From Phytophthora hibernalis (lineage: Eukaryota; Oomycota; Peronosporomycetes; Peronosporales; Peronosporaceae): a DNA stretch of 64,000 nucleotides. The stretch spans positions 124,001 to 188,000 of the forward strand of contig JAAKBF010000003.1 of assembly GCA_012656075.1 (NCBI GenBank), given 5' to 3'. Numbering within the stretch: the first letter of the stretch is position 1; each line of letters begins with the position of its first letter. The notes under the pieces are model-generated. The model was given only the letters and a program-made list of their open reading frames with translations. It did not search any database and was not told where the DNA came from. This document shows, in pieces, positions 11,432 to 21,648 of the stretch. The position numbers were made by a program, and so were the translations under genes.

Positions 11432-13311
11432 TGCCCCGGCTATCGAAACATGCCGACTCGAGTCTGCAAGAACCCAAAAGAATCGAGTTAATACGCAAAC
11501 AAGTGCGAAGCAAACTTTATTGATCTGTTAAGGCCATGGAGCGAAAAAGCTCGTCGAGGTCCTCTTCGAGTCCGAACTCAGCCTGGGAATGATCGATCAT
11601 ATTCGAGTGGAGCATGGCCTCGTAAATCGCTTCGTCCGCCTGCACCAATGCCACGCTTTCTTCCGGTAAGACCCTTGGGTCATTGCGCTTGACTATGCCA
11701 CAGTGCACGAAGCCTGCACGAATAGTTGACGGCAGCACATCATTCCAGGCGGAGTCGATCCACCCGCACAGCGAAGCTCGGCTCGGTGGCTGCAACTTGA
11801 AAGGCTGTCCTAGCACTCGGCCTGCCAATTGAGCACGCAGGTCTTCAATCCATGCATTGCGAAGCCTCTTTTTGACCGGGCCATTCCACGTGGCGTCCGC
11901 GGGCTGGAAAACGGAGGTCGCGTTCAGCGGGATCTTCATTAAGGTCACCTTAATGGCCTTCGCATACTCAACGACTTCGTCAGTCCAATGGCCTGAGAAG
12001 TCGTCGAGTAGCAGCAGTACGGGTTTATCAGGCTCGGAGCGGTTGCCAAAATGAAAACACAGAAATTCCACAGTCAATTCCCGTTCCACCAGCCTACACA
12101 GCAACCGTATCACAACAAGTTAGTTATCAGCAGTATCAATTTCCATTTTGTCCACTTGACTTACCTTTTCCGTTTCCGTAGACTTGCATGCTGCCTTTAC
12201 TTTGAACTTTGGAAATGGACTTCCAAATTTGAATCCCAAAGCCGTGACGGAGACGATTGTTTTGCTCTTGACGCTCAGTGTCCTTAGAAGGTCGCACCTG
12301 GAAGATGACGAACGGAGGAAGCTTCGAACCGTCTGAATTACCCAGCAACATCACTGTAGCCCGTTCTTTTGATTTTCCAGCACATTTCACCCATACCGTC
12401 TTACTACCTCTCTTGGCAAGAGTGTGCTTTGGGATATATTCAAAGTTGACAGCTAAATTCAAAGATGCACACATGCACTGTTAGTGATAATAAACCAACA
12501 GCAGCGAGAGTTTCCACGTACCGGTTTGGTCTGCATTGTAGACCGTTGTAACACCGAGCGACTTGGCCTTCTCTTGGACTTCCTTGGCGAACTTCTTGGC
12601 AATTTCAGCAAGTTCAGGTGGGCGAATTTGCCCCTGCCGAGTCTTCGCCCGCAAAGCCAAGCAGTGTCGCGCCTTAAACAGACGCTGCCAGCACCAAGAC
12701 GCCTTGAACTGGTTGATTCCGGCAGCCTCTGCTTCAGCCAACGCCTGAAGCCGCAGCATCATTGGGGTGACTGGGACACCCTCGTAACGCAGATCATTAA
12801 CCCAACGCACAAGGGTTTGCTCCAGGTGTGGAGGCAACACGGTGGCTACACCACGTGGTCGCGCTTTTTCTTGCTGCCTCGGCCAGGTGCCGCACAGTCA
12901 GCCACGATCTTGTCCAGCTTGCGGCGCCAGGAGAGAATAAGCGTTCGGCGGCTGTTGTACTTGGCCGCAGGCAGCACAGGGTAGAAGGTTGAAATAGTTA
13001 GCGCAATGTCATCGTACTTGTCCAAATACTGCAGCACTTTCAGCTTATGCCGAGCTGTGTAGGCTGTGACTTTGCACTTCTTGAATAGACGCCCATGGCC
13101 ACCAGGAAGGCGTGGTCTTCCTTTCGGCGATCTGCGTGGCTTTGGCGGCATCGTTGGTGGTTGAGAAGTGAGGGAAACAGTGGGAAAGTACATGTATTTG
13201 ATAAGAAAGGGTGCACAGCTTGGATTCCCGCGCCTGCCTTGATTGGCTTAGAGGGCTGTAAACAGCTCGCCATAACTAAGGTTATTCGGTATCCACATGC
13301 TTTCCGGGGCA
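11432..13311 (-). mobile_element. pogo-like DNA transposon inserted in retrotransposon 1
   Basis: About 1.88 kb lies between two halves of the reverse transcriptase/RNase H frame. Removing it restores continuous coding from 11430 to 13312. The ends share the inverted octamer tgccccgg/ccggggca (11432-11439, 13304-13311). The TA target duplication expected for pogo elements is not evident (TA on the left, CG on the right), so either the exact ends are uncertain or one side has mutated. It encodes a pogo/CENP-B-type transposase on the minus strand. Confidence 0.75.
11517..13151 (-). pseudogene. pogo-type transposase (DDE), two introns, frameshifted
   Basis: Reads right to left. N-terminal helix-turn-helix region from ATG 13151 (PRRSPKGRPRLPGG ... 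LSWRRKLDKIV). A CENP-B-like second HTH starts near 12840 after a frame break near 12845 (LVRWVNDLRYEGVPVT). The first catalytic Asp is in VYNADQT. A 69-bp intron (12521 down to 12453, GTACGT...TTTAG) joins NADQT to AVNFEYIPKHTL. A 71-bp intron (12164 down to 12094, GTAAGT...GTAG) follows GNGK. After a one-base break near 12070 come LLLLDDFSGHWTD (second Asp) and FQPADATWNGPVKK (third Asp), then a C-terminal tail to 11517. The catalytic triad is intact, but two frame breaks remain. Excises and inserts the surrounding element in relatives. Confidence 0.8.
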
Positions 13312-13956
13312 CGATCCTTCTACCAAAACGTGCAGGCATTCCGTGCAACGTTTAGCAACCAGCTCGAACGCAAACATGTACCCTCGGATGTTCGCGACGA
13401 TCTTACCTGGTTTCGTGCGGTCTTTACTTTGGAACAGCAATTTATTACGATACCTGTGGAGAATTTTGCGCACTTACAGCCGCCAACGCATCACGTGATG
13501 ATGGACGCCTCGGACACTGGAATTTGTGCACTCGAACCCCGCCTTCGCCAGTATATTCAACTCGAATTCAGTCAGACAGTTCGAAACAGCTTTTCCGCAT
13601 CAAAGAAGGACAATTCCATCAACGTAAGAGAACACATGAGTGCGGTCCTAGCCGCAATCCACTGGGGATCGTATTGGACTTCAAACGGTCGTAATCGCAG
13701 CAACATCTGTATGTCGATCGGCAATACAAGCGCAGTGGCGTGGTTATCAAAACGCTCAAGCAGGCAATCGACCGCGCGGATGTACAACCGCCTCATTTCA
13801 CTGGAGAAATTTCGACACTCGTTCACGTGTTCAGCACGGCACATTGCTGGAGCAGAGAATTTAATGGCGGACGCCGGTTCAAGAGCTTGGAATGCGGACC
13901 ACCCCTGTACACCACGTGGACTAACCTTTCTCATTCTTGGACACAGGTCAAGATAA
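13312..13956 (+). pseudogene. RNase H domain of retrotransposon 1
   Basis: Continues the reverse transcriptase frame after the pogo insertion: RSFYQNVQAF, a linker with SDVRDDLTWF, then the DIRS-type RNase H with HHVMMDASDTGICAL, SINVREHMSAVLAAIHWG and HIAGAENLMADAGSRAW. In relatives this degrades the RNA of the RNA/DNA hybrid. The frame runs to 13956, where the overlapping recombinase frame begins. Confidence 0.75.
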
Positions 13957-14337
13957 TTCCTCCATTCGACAATCTATGGAGCGCCTGGGAGACGTTCTCT
14001 GCGGACGAGCTATTGCAGACAGCACTACCGGTAAATACAGTCTCTACTGGCGCCAATGGAGTGAATTCTCACAACAACTCGGGTGGTCCCGTGACTCGAG
14101 CAGCCGGGGCGATCGAGTAACTAGAAACTTGGCTGCTTCGCTGCTTACTGCTGGAAACTCGGGTGGAATCGGCGCGGACACGGCAACACATTCGGAACCA
14201 TCAAATTGCAGGCATTCGATGGTATCATCGGCGCTACAGGGGAATCGACCTGTATTCGTCCCCCAAATTTTTGATCCTCATGCAATGAATCAAGCGTCTT
14301 TCGCGTCCAGTTCACAAGCTACAGCCTAATACGCCTG
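13937..14337 (+). pseudogene. tyrosine recombinase of retrotransposon 1, 5' part
   Basis: N-terminal core-binding region of a DIRS/Ngaro recombinase, starting SIRQSMERLGDVL and continuing TTGKYSLYWRQWSEF. A frame change near 14105-14150 leads to a segment with IRWYHRRYRGIDLYSSPKF. Coding is cut at 14337, where retrotransposon 2 enters, and resumes at 20092. With the insert removed, the two sides are in the same frame. In this order the recombinase integrates the circular cDNA. Confidence 0.75.
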
Positions 14338-14435
14338 TTTTTGCCAGGGTCAGCAACAACACTTGAGTGTGGGAGCTAAGTGATCAGCTTTCATTTCGAT
14401 AAGAAGCTGGTCCAGCGAGTGCCTGCGCTCGCCTT
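14338..14435 (-). repeat. split direct repeat B2 of retrotransposon 2
   Basis: About 98 bp, nearly identical to 14626-14722 (ttttgccagggtcagcaaca ... ctgcgctcgcctt). Confidence 0.9.
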
Positions 14436-14460
14436 CCAGGGTGAGGTTGTGGTGGGTTTT

Positions 14461-14625
14461 GCTTGGAAAAAGGTGGAATGAACCTTCTCTAGACTAGATT
14501 ACGCTACGACTACGACCGTTGGAGTGCTGTGGGCGGTTGGTCCGCGTAACCACTGATCGTCCGTTTTGCTTGGAGTTGTCTTGCCCTTCAAAAACCGTAG
14601 CTTTGGCGTTACCAACAACTACCCA
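14461..14625 (-). repeat. split direct repeat A2 of retrotransposon 2
   Basis: Direct copy of 19938-20091, with a few substitutions and an insertion of about 11 bp. Both end in caacaactaccca on the plus strand. Confidence 0.9.
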
Positions 14626-14722
14626 TTTTGCCAGGGTCAGCAACAACACTTGAGTGTGGGGGCTAAGTGATCAGCTTTCATTTCGATAAGAAGCTGGTCC
14701 AGCGAGTGCCTGCGCTCGCCTT
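14626..14722 (-). repeat. split direct repeat B1 of retrotransposon 2
   Basis: Second copy of the 98-bp B repeat, joined directly to repeat A2. Confidence 0.9.
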
Positions 14723-14737
14723 GCCCCAGAAGTTGGA

Positions 14738-15760
14738 TCAGTTTATAGTAGAGTGATGGCTGGGTTTGTTTCCAAAAGCACTCATTCGTCTTGCAAGTTG
14801 CAGTGAGGTTGCGCCACCAGGACGTAAATAGACCTGGTACGCGTCCGATGACCATCGTCCGTGCATCCTGATCATGTCAGCGGTCACACCAGCGCTGTAT
14901 AAGGCCGTTGCACCGCCAACGCTCAGCGAGTGAGTGGAAATGCGAGTCAGATCCCCGCCGCATGCCGCTGCTGCTTTGCGAAGCACCTTCGTCATGGATT
15001 CGACTGATACCATCTGGCTTGGACCTGTCGAGCAGAACGGCTTGCTCTGCTGTAGCTTTAACACCGCCGCATTGCGAAGAAGTAGGACAGCCGCAAATAC
15101 GGGGCAAATTGGTGCTCGCCCGCTTTTGTGTAGAGTTCGAGCAGTCGTTTTCCCTGTTTGGTCCGTCTTGCTGCCTCGTATGGTGATAGCTACTGCTGAC
15201 GCACACCGAAACTGGGTTGCTTTCTCGCCGCTGTCGTCGAACACTGAAACATCTCTGACTTCAAGGCAGTAACCGTGCCGCATTGACCTTGAGCTCAGGT
15301 ATTCTGCTCCCCGGAGACAAAAGTAGAAGCCCAGCACCGCAGCCCCACAAATGACGCGGTGCTGGGTACCGGACAAGTTGGCTGCGTGGAAAATCGATTC
15401 GAGCATCGCGAAGGTGACGGCGTTTCGCTCACGGCGCGGGGGCTAAGCCGTCGCATGCCTTGTAGTGCAAGTTCGTGTTTTGGAAGCAGGCGGGGTCGGA
15501 AGCCAGCGCCGAACTGATGACACCAGCACACATGGCCGATCTTAGCCCGAATGGTTTCAAATCGACGGGGCCCGACTCCGTCACTTCCGTGCCAGCTGCT
15601 AATAGCGAACATAACGAGTTGAAGCGATTGACTTTGAATGTTGTCGGCGTTGAGCCATACGGGCACCTTGGAGTGGGCGCAGAACGCACACCATTGGCGC
15701 CATGTTCCCAAGTAAACCTGTCGCGTGGTATCTGCGAGTGATCTCCATTGTAGTTCTGTG
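14738..15760 (-). pseudogene. tyrosine recombinase of retrotransposon 2, catalytic Arg II replaced
   Basis: Core-binding part about 15740-15430 (TWRQWCAFCAHSKVPVW ... FAISSWHG), a frame change near 15420, then the catalytic domain to 14738. Catalytic features in order: the first Arg in FCLRGAEYLSS, the Lys strand in IRGSKTDQTGKT, the His box STHSLSVGGATALY, the W of HGRWSSDAY and a Tyr in YQVYLRP. The His box normally reads HxLR in this family. Here the codon at the Arg position is AGC (Ser), a single-base change from CGC, so strand transfer should be lost. Directly upstream of repeat B1, as in other split-repeat elements. Confidence 0.8.
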
Positions 15761-17518
15761 AGTTGTTGCTGTAGACTTTTCGGAAACGGGATGAAATGAC
15801 CTGCTCAGTCCAGCATGACACAGAGTTAGTCCATTGTTCAAGATAATCACCGGTCCACGCTCGTGATCCCATGTCTGCTAGGAAATTTGTCGAGTCTTGA
15901 AGGTGCGCAGTCGAGACGTGCAGATTGAATTGCATCTCCGCACACGATAGAGCTCGCATAAGTTCTTGGCCGTAGCTGTTAGGGCTGAAATGACGGGTGA
16001 TCCATGACACAGCGGAGATGTTATCGATCCAGCACCGGATATGAACGGGACGTTGGCGTTCGTGGGCAACACGACTCCATTCCGGGCCCCAGCTGATTAC
16101 GGCGAGTACGGCGCTCAGTGATTCTCTTACATTGATACTGAAAGACGAATCCTCTTGACCGGATGAGTTGACAATGGCTGCTAATTCTTCGTCGCCGAAA
16201 CGAATTCTTATGTACTGGAGCGTTGCGGGGTACAGTACGCAAAGCCCGCTGTTTGAAGCATCCATGAACAGGTTTACGTCGACTGGAATGGTCCCGGCAG
16301 GATGCTGGTCGGAACGCTATTCATACGTCCGTGATGGAGTAAGGTCTGAATCCATCTAAGGTCGTCATGTATAGAGGTCGTCATTGTGATCTTCGCGAAT
16401 TTTAATGCTCTTCTGCATGTTTGATGAAGACGTTGGATAAATGCGCGAGATACCCGGCAGCACAGTCCTACGTGTCGGAGTGATCCGAGGAGTTTCTCCA
16501 GTTGGTGCTTGCGAAGATGTGTGGACGTGAGAACTTGATCAATTCTCGCTACTGCTTTTTCGACTTTATCGGCCGGCATCGATACGGTCTTGCGTTCCAT
16601 GTCCCACGTCAAGCCTAGTGCATCTAGCTTCGAGGACCAAGTCGAAAATTTCTTGTCATTGATAGACTTTGGCCCAAGTGTAGTCATGCTGAGTTTCAAC
16701 GCGGTTTCGGCCAAGGCGAGCCGGTTCCCCGATCAACTTCTAGCAGGATGTGGTCGTCGACCCACACGTACGAGAAAAATGGCTCGTTGTCCGGGTCGTT
16801 GAGATCGAGTGAATGTGGGCTTTCTCTCAAAAACGAAATCGCCTACCATATTGTGCAGGAAATCCGGTCCAACCGAACGACAGGGCTAAGTCAATTACAG
16901 CTTCGTCATTGCTGCATGATCCTGCCAAGTGAGCACCAATCCGGGCTGTTACAGGGACATTTCGGAACGCCCATTTGACGTCTCCCTTCAGAATCTTCAC
17001 GGGTTTGTCCGGGTCGGATTCTGCAAGCTCTTCGACTCGCTGCGCTAATCGTCGCACAGGTACAAAAAGAAGTTCGGGAAAATCCTCTTGGACAGAACAT
17101 GCGTTTGTAGACGTGTCATTGGACCAAGATAGATCGTGTATCAGCCGTGCTTCGACCTCAGGGTCGACATCCTTTTCGGCACACAGCCAAATGGACTGAA
17201 GCGTAAAACGGACCATCCCAGAGCCGTGTCCATGTCGATCACCAAGTATGTTTCCATCATCTGCCCTTCGCCAATACTTCGGAGCAACGCCTTCGAATAT
17301 TTTTGTGCGCTCTGGTGATTCTGTACTGGAGCTTTGTCTGCTCCTGGTGGGGACCGAAATTTATGGGATACTCCGAACCTGGCTGCATCAACAACGATTG
17401 ACTTGAGCGAATACCCATGTAATAGGATGTCAAGCCATTCCGGGTCGAGTGCTTTGTTCGGTCGGGTATCAGATGGTGATTCATTTCGCCACAACGCCAC
17501 AGCCTCGTTGAATGACAA
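15761..17518 (-). pseudogene. reverse transcriptase and RNase H of retrotransposon 2
   Basis: Reads right to left in several frames. RT: SVLRFSPFGCVPKR, ARLIHDLSW, ILKGDVKWAFRNVP, ALSFGWTGFPAQYG, the catalytic box YVWVDDH (about 16748-16770), and the connection segment from 16714 (KLDALGLTWDME ... HQLEKLLGSLRHVG). RNase H from about 16270: LFMDASNSGLCVLYP, SINVRESLSAVLAVISWG, WIDNISAVSWI and NFLADMGSRAW. The VDD catalytic pair and the RNase H acidic residues are present, but at least three frame breaks interrupt the polyprotein. Role as in element 1. Confidence 0.8.
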
Positions 17519-17899
17519 CCTTCGGCGAGCTATCTGCTCAGAGATACCTCTGCTGAGACCTCGATCAAGACCTGATACTTCAATAGTTCAGGGCTTGCTC
17601 TCCAGAAGGGCGCGAGGAACCGGAATTGGTTCTGAACGACATGCCGACGCTATATTTTGGCGTCGCTTGGTTTCATGAATATGTAGACTTGCCACGAGCA
17701 CGTCTCGGACGCCGATTACGGTCTGCGGCGTGACGTGGAACGGTTGAAGCAAGTTGGTTCAGAAATACGGTCGGATAGATGACGGTGTTGACTTTTGCTA
17801 ACAATACGGTGAGGTCATTGGCTGATGATTCCACACTACTGACGGAGAATTTGACACCGATACTCGTGAACGAAAGACACACTTGGTAGCTCGAGGGAG

Positions 17900-19884
17900 T
17901 CATTGTCGTAACTCAGAACGAAGTCCACCCAAATTCTTGGTGATATGTTCACGGACGATCGGGGCGAGTTCATCGGGGATGAAATGCGCGTGATTCGGAA
18001 ATGTGCAACGTACATCCGACCTCGATGCGCACCCATTGGAAGAAAGGTGCTTGATGAATACCGTCAGCCGTCCTTGCCGCGGAAGTGCGTCGATTACTTC
18101 TTGTGGTGTTTTGCGGGGCGGTCGAACGCCGTCGCTTCTGTGAGACGAGTCTTTGGCTTTGGGTTTTCACTGGCTGGTCGATGAACTGACGTTGTCATCA
18201 GAGAGGAGAGGCGTTCAGACTGGATGACATAGAGAACACTCTGCAGGTCGGGATCCTGAAGTGACATCTTCGTCTTGACATTCGACCGCGTTGAAGACCC
18301 GTGACGAATATCGCTGTGCGATATTCCTCAAGCACGCTGTTAAACCAGAACGTGAGTGTCTCGACATCTTGTGCACTCCACTGACAGAACGACCGCAACT
18401 CTTCAACGAACTCCCGGTCACAGCTGACCAGGCGACACGTTTCCTGTTCGAAGAATGCTTCTGCAAATAAGTGCGGTACTGTAAGTGCATTGGATAGGTC
18501 ATCAAGCGTTCTGGGCCGTGCCGCCTTCGGTAGTGCGACTGATGCCGAGAAATTATTCATATTGATAGAGCCGTCTGCGTACCAAGCCCGTCGTGCCGTG
18601 AAATCAAAACGGACGAAAAGCATGATCGTGAGCCCACATCTTCCAAACTCGATATCGTAAACGCGGGCCATGATTGCAGGATGGGGCTTGAACTTCGTGG
18701 ACCGTGAAGATATCATAGCTTCAATTAGAGCAGAGGGGGTCTTACCTTCGTGTTCCGGCGACAACAGCAGACGATTGACAGCTTGTTGTGTTGTAGATGG
18801 GTTGAATGCGTGCTTGGATGGTCTGGCGGAGGCCTCCAAAAGCCGAAACAAGTCGCCTGGGCTGTCGATTCGGCGACGTTGAACTTCGCGGCCCGGCGTC
18901 GAAGGTGCCGGCCGCTTACTTCCTGTTGACTGGCAGATCGTTAGGTAGAAGCGGACCAATTCTGGTTCATCTGCAACAGCCGCGAGGACCTTGCTGTGAC
19001 GGTCAGCATCGGACACCTGTTCCCTGGGCTGTCGATCCGGCACGGTTAGAGGTAACGATTGCGCTTGTAAGCGCGGAGTCGCTTGGGATGGGGAGCGGTT
19101 GCCCCGCCACTAGAAATTGTACCAATGGAGTCGAGAATTGCCTCTAGATCATCGTTGCCTGGCTCATCCGCGTACGCCTCTGTGGAAGCTGAATCGTGTG
19201 CATGGTTAGGGTCTTGATCAAACTGCTCGCCAATATTTCCGTGTTGCGAACTGGGTACGCGGCGGCCTCCGTCAACGTAGTATACGTAGTCGAGGGCATG
19301 GCGGACACTCACTATCGCGTGCCTCCCAGACTCGGAATTTGTCCAGCGGAGCGTGTCCATGGCATCAGGCTGTTGGCGGGGTGGGGCAACTCCTTGCAAA
19401 ATTCGTGGGATGGCTCGGGTTGGTCTTTGTGTGTTTCGGCCCAGGATCCGATCGAGCACTAACTCGTGCTTCTCAGACATCGCGGTAGGTGTTAACATTG
19501 CAACATCGCCCTCAAACTTGACAGTAGAAAGCATAGCACCGGCGGTACTTCCATGAGATCATCCACGAGTGAGCTCGCGGCACCGGAGGCGGTACGAATG
19601 GTCGCACAACCCTCCGAATACGCTGTGACTTGACCGTAGACATAACGACCATCAGTTTTCCAATGACCGGCTTGCGCAACCACATTCCTGGGGCTCCTGC
19701 CTCGAATTCGTCTGGGCCGACCCGGTGGGTATGCAACAGCGTAGCGGGTCGCATGTGGTGGAGATAGAAGGCCAATGGTGGCGGACGCCTTATCCACTTG
19801 AATAACGGACCCGTACATGGGCGACGGCGACGGACCTTGAATGTCTTCTGGCATCAGGAGTACGTGCGAAACGACCGGTGTCAT
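17900..19884 (-). pseudogene. Gag-like protein of retrotransposon 2
   Basis: From ATG 19884, just inside repeat A1, through segments 19884-19492, 19534-19046 and 19043-18198, to a tail ending AHFIPDELAPIVREHI and a TGA at 17900-17902. The tail is collinear with that of the element 1 Gag. Several frame breaks (near 19530, 19045, 18280 and 18050). A Cys-rich stretch precedes AHF, as in element 1. Presumed nucleic-acid-binding structural protein; no enzymatic motif. Confidence 0.65.
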
Positions 19885-19937
19885 GTTCGGAAAGGGACGA
19901 GTCGGACGGGGTGAAGGAGGAGGAGGACTTTAGCTTC

Positions 19938-20091
19938 GCTTTGAAAAAGGTGGAATGAACCTTCTCCAGACTAGACTACGCTACGACTACGACCGTTGGA
20001 TGGTTGGTCCGCGTAACCACCGATCGTCCGTTTTGATTGGAGTTGTCTTGCCCTTCAAAACCGAAGCTTTGACGTTACCAACAACTACCCA
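19938..20091 (-). repeat. split direct repeat A1 of retrotransposon 2
   Basis: 154 bp, direct copy of 14461-14625; its plus-strand right end, caacaactaccca, is the outer boundary of the element. Confidence 0.9.
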
Positions 20092-20813
20092 CGTTCCTGC
20101 GCCTCCTTCATCGACGCATCGATTTTCAGCGACCACAGCAACGTCTTTTGTGGGGATCCATTCTTTTGGGCTTCTTCTTCCTGTTGAGGCGGTCTGAGTA
20201 TCTGAAAATCGGAACCACGCGGCACTTTTACTGTTTGAAGCAAGAAAACGTATTCTTGTCCGACCACCACGGCAGACCGACCACACCAGCAGCAACCTCC
20301 GTCACAATCGGTTTAGAAGGCTCAAAGAATGACCAATACGGTCGCGGTGCGTGGCGAACGATGCACGCATCGGGCGATCAAATTATCTGCCCTGTGGAAG
20401 GGTTAAAGCTCATTTCCCGTGCTCGAGCTGAACTGTCTGACAACAATACATACGTCTGCGGCGAAACCAGCTCAGCCGAAGTCGCAGCTGTGCTCAAGGC
20501 GACAGCATCCAGCGCAGGAGTTCCAGGACCAAGTACTCGACGCACTCGATACGAATCGGGGAGCAACTGCTCTACTGACTGGCGAAGCAAGTCAGCTATC
20601 AATCAAGCTGCTGGAACGCTGGGTGTCGAACTGCTTCGAGCAGTATCCCGTTCAATCAGCCGAGGCAACAAGGACGCTGTCGCTGCGGATGGTCACAGCG
20701 CGTCTCCAAACAGCCCACGCATGAGCGTCACTCGCCTTATTTGTTTGGGGCCGCTCACTACGCCCAACATGGGCTGGTGTTGGCATTCAACACATTTTGC
20801 CCCAAATGACTGA
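20092..20813 (+). pseudogene. tyrosine recombinase of retrotransposon 1, 3' part
   Basis: Catalytic half. Starts TFLRLLHRRIDF, then WGSILLGFFFLLRRSEYL with the first catalytic Arg, GSKNDQYGRGAWRT (Lys region) and ICPVEGL. A frame change near 20545 is needed to read STHSIR, and a further shift gives GATALLTG ... SIKLLERW and QYPVQSAEATRTLSLRM. At least two frame breaks, so inactive. It ends just before repeat B1. Confidence 0.75.
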
Positions 20814-20829
20814 GTACAACTACGGAAAT
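20773..20829 (+). repeat. split direct repeat B1 of retrotransposon 1
   Basis: 57 bp, copy of 20988-21045 (gctggtgttggca ... acggaaatg), differing at about two positions. Confidence 0.9.
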
Positions 20830-20974
20830 GGGGAACATTCGGAGGATGTTCGGGTTTCCTGGTAGACGACAGGAGTTTCGTAACCACCACTATTTCAGGT
20901 TCAGACCAGGGCGCGAGGCGCGCACGAAAGAGCCGAAGCTAGTTTAGGTCAGTTCAATTTTCCTGGATCGTTAA
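20830..20974 (+). repeat. split direct repeat A2 of retrotransposon 1
   Basis: Copy of 7940-8087, directly joined to B1. Confidence 0.9.
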
Positions 20975-20987
20975 CCCGCCTCACCAC

Positions 20988-21045
20988 GCTGGTGTTGGCA
21001 ATCAACACATTTTGCCCCAAACGACTGAGTACAACTACGGAAATG
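20988..21045 (+). repeat. split direct repeat B2 of retrotransposon 1, right end of the element
   Basis: Copy of 20773-20829. hAT subterminal repeats begin immediately after it. Confidence 0.88.
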
Positions 21046-21195
21046 GAAAGCAGCGCGTTAGTAGCGTTAGTAGAGCATTAGTAGAACTATTAGTAGTGCT
21101 AATACGAACGCTCTAGCCTAACTACTCATGTTAATGCTAAGGTCCGTTTCCAGATCTCGTTAGTATTAGCCTTAGCACTACTAATCCAATATTGC

Positions 21196-21213
21196 CACTA
21201 CTACCGAACCCTG
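21196..21213 (-). repeat. right terminal inverted repeat of the outer hAT element
   Basis: Exact inverted copy of 7077-7094, followed by the target duplication GATACCAG. Confidence 0.92.
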
Positions 21214-21505
21214 GATACCAGGGCCATGAGATCCGACACATGACTCCAACACTTTGAAGTCGCGTGACGGGACCAGAGGCAAGCGCTTGAGTCAAGCAGC
21301 CATCGCTACCAATTGAAGGTACCCGACACTGATCAGTGGAACGTCCCACGCTCACATCCTCAAAACTAGAGCCATCAATCTAATCTCGAATAACCTTCAT
21401 TTTCTTATTTCCCAACTATTTGTTATTTTATATAACTAATGAGGTCCTAACAGCACTTCCTCTATAATCTGATCCCTGTTATTTAACGAACGCATATCTG
21501 CGCCA

Positions 21506-21513
21506 TCATTTCC
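21506..21513 (+). promoter_or_regulatory. candidate oomycete initiator element upstream of START/FYVE copy 4
   Basis: TCATTTCC fits the oomycete Inr consensus YCAYTYY and lies about 140 bp before the chosen ATG, in a pyrimidine-rich context. Short motif, so chance is possible. Confidence 0.3.
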
Positions 21514-21648
21514 GCCCTCGTTCGACGTAGCATCGCCTCCCGCAAACGAGGTCCCAAAGCTCTCTGCTGGATGCGGTTCCGCTGGCGCCTACGAGTCGAT
21601 GTCCGCCTTCAGAGTCGAATTTGCATCGGTAGAAGCCGAGATCGAGCC

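Larger units (their letters stand above)
14338..20091 (-). mobile_element. tyrosine-recombinase retrotransposon 2 (Ngaro/PAT-like), inserted in the recombinase gene of element 1
   Basis: In its own orientation (minus strand) the order is A1 (20091-19938), gag, RT, RNase H, recombinase, B1 (14722-14626), A2 (14625-14461), B2 (14435-14338): the same split-direct-repeat layout as element 1. There is no target duplication. Its removal rejoins the recombinase frame of element 1 (14337 to 20092). The internal A2/B1 junction near 14625 pairs the two outer ends of the element, as expected from a circular intermediate. Length 5.75 kb. Confidence 0.9.
7940..21045 (+). mobile_element. tyrosine-recombinase retrotransposon 1 (Ngaro/PAT-like, split direct repeats)
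   Basis: Repeat layout is A1 (7940-8087), genes, B1 (20773-20829), A2 (20830-20974), B2 (20988-21045). This A1-ORFs-B1-A2-B2 pattern is the split-direct-repeat structure known for PAT/Ngaro members of the DIRS order, which integrate through a tyrosine recombinase and make no target duplication. Gene order on the plus strand is gag, reverse transcriptase, RNase H, tyrosine recombinase. Two foreign elements sit inside it, at 11432-13311 and 14338-20091. Subtracting them leaves 5.47 kb, close to the 5.75 kb of the second, uninterrupted element of this type, which supports the reconstruction. Confidence 0.88.
7077..21213. mobile_element. non-autonomous hAT-type element, outermost shell of a nested stack
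   Basis: Ends are CAGGGTTCGGTAGTAGTG at 7077-7094 and its exact reverse complement at 21196-21213. The flanking 8 bp, GATACCAG, are identical at 7069-7076 and 21214-21221. CAGGG termini and 8-bp duplications are the hallmark of hAT transposons. Subterminal DNA on both sides is rich in TTAGTAGTGCTAA-like words (7095-7240 and 21050-21195), as expected for transposase-binding repeats. After removing the retrotransposon inside it (7940-21045), about 1.03 kb of hAT DNA remains, with no transposase motif, so it was a non-autonomous element mobilised in trans. Confidence 0.9.
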
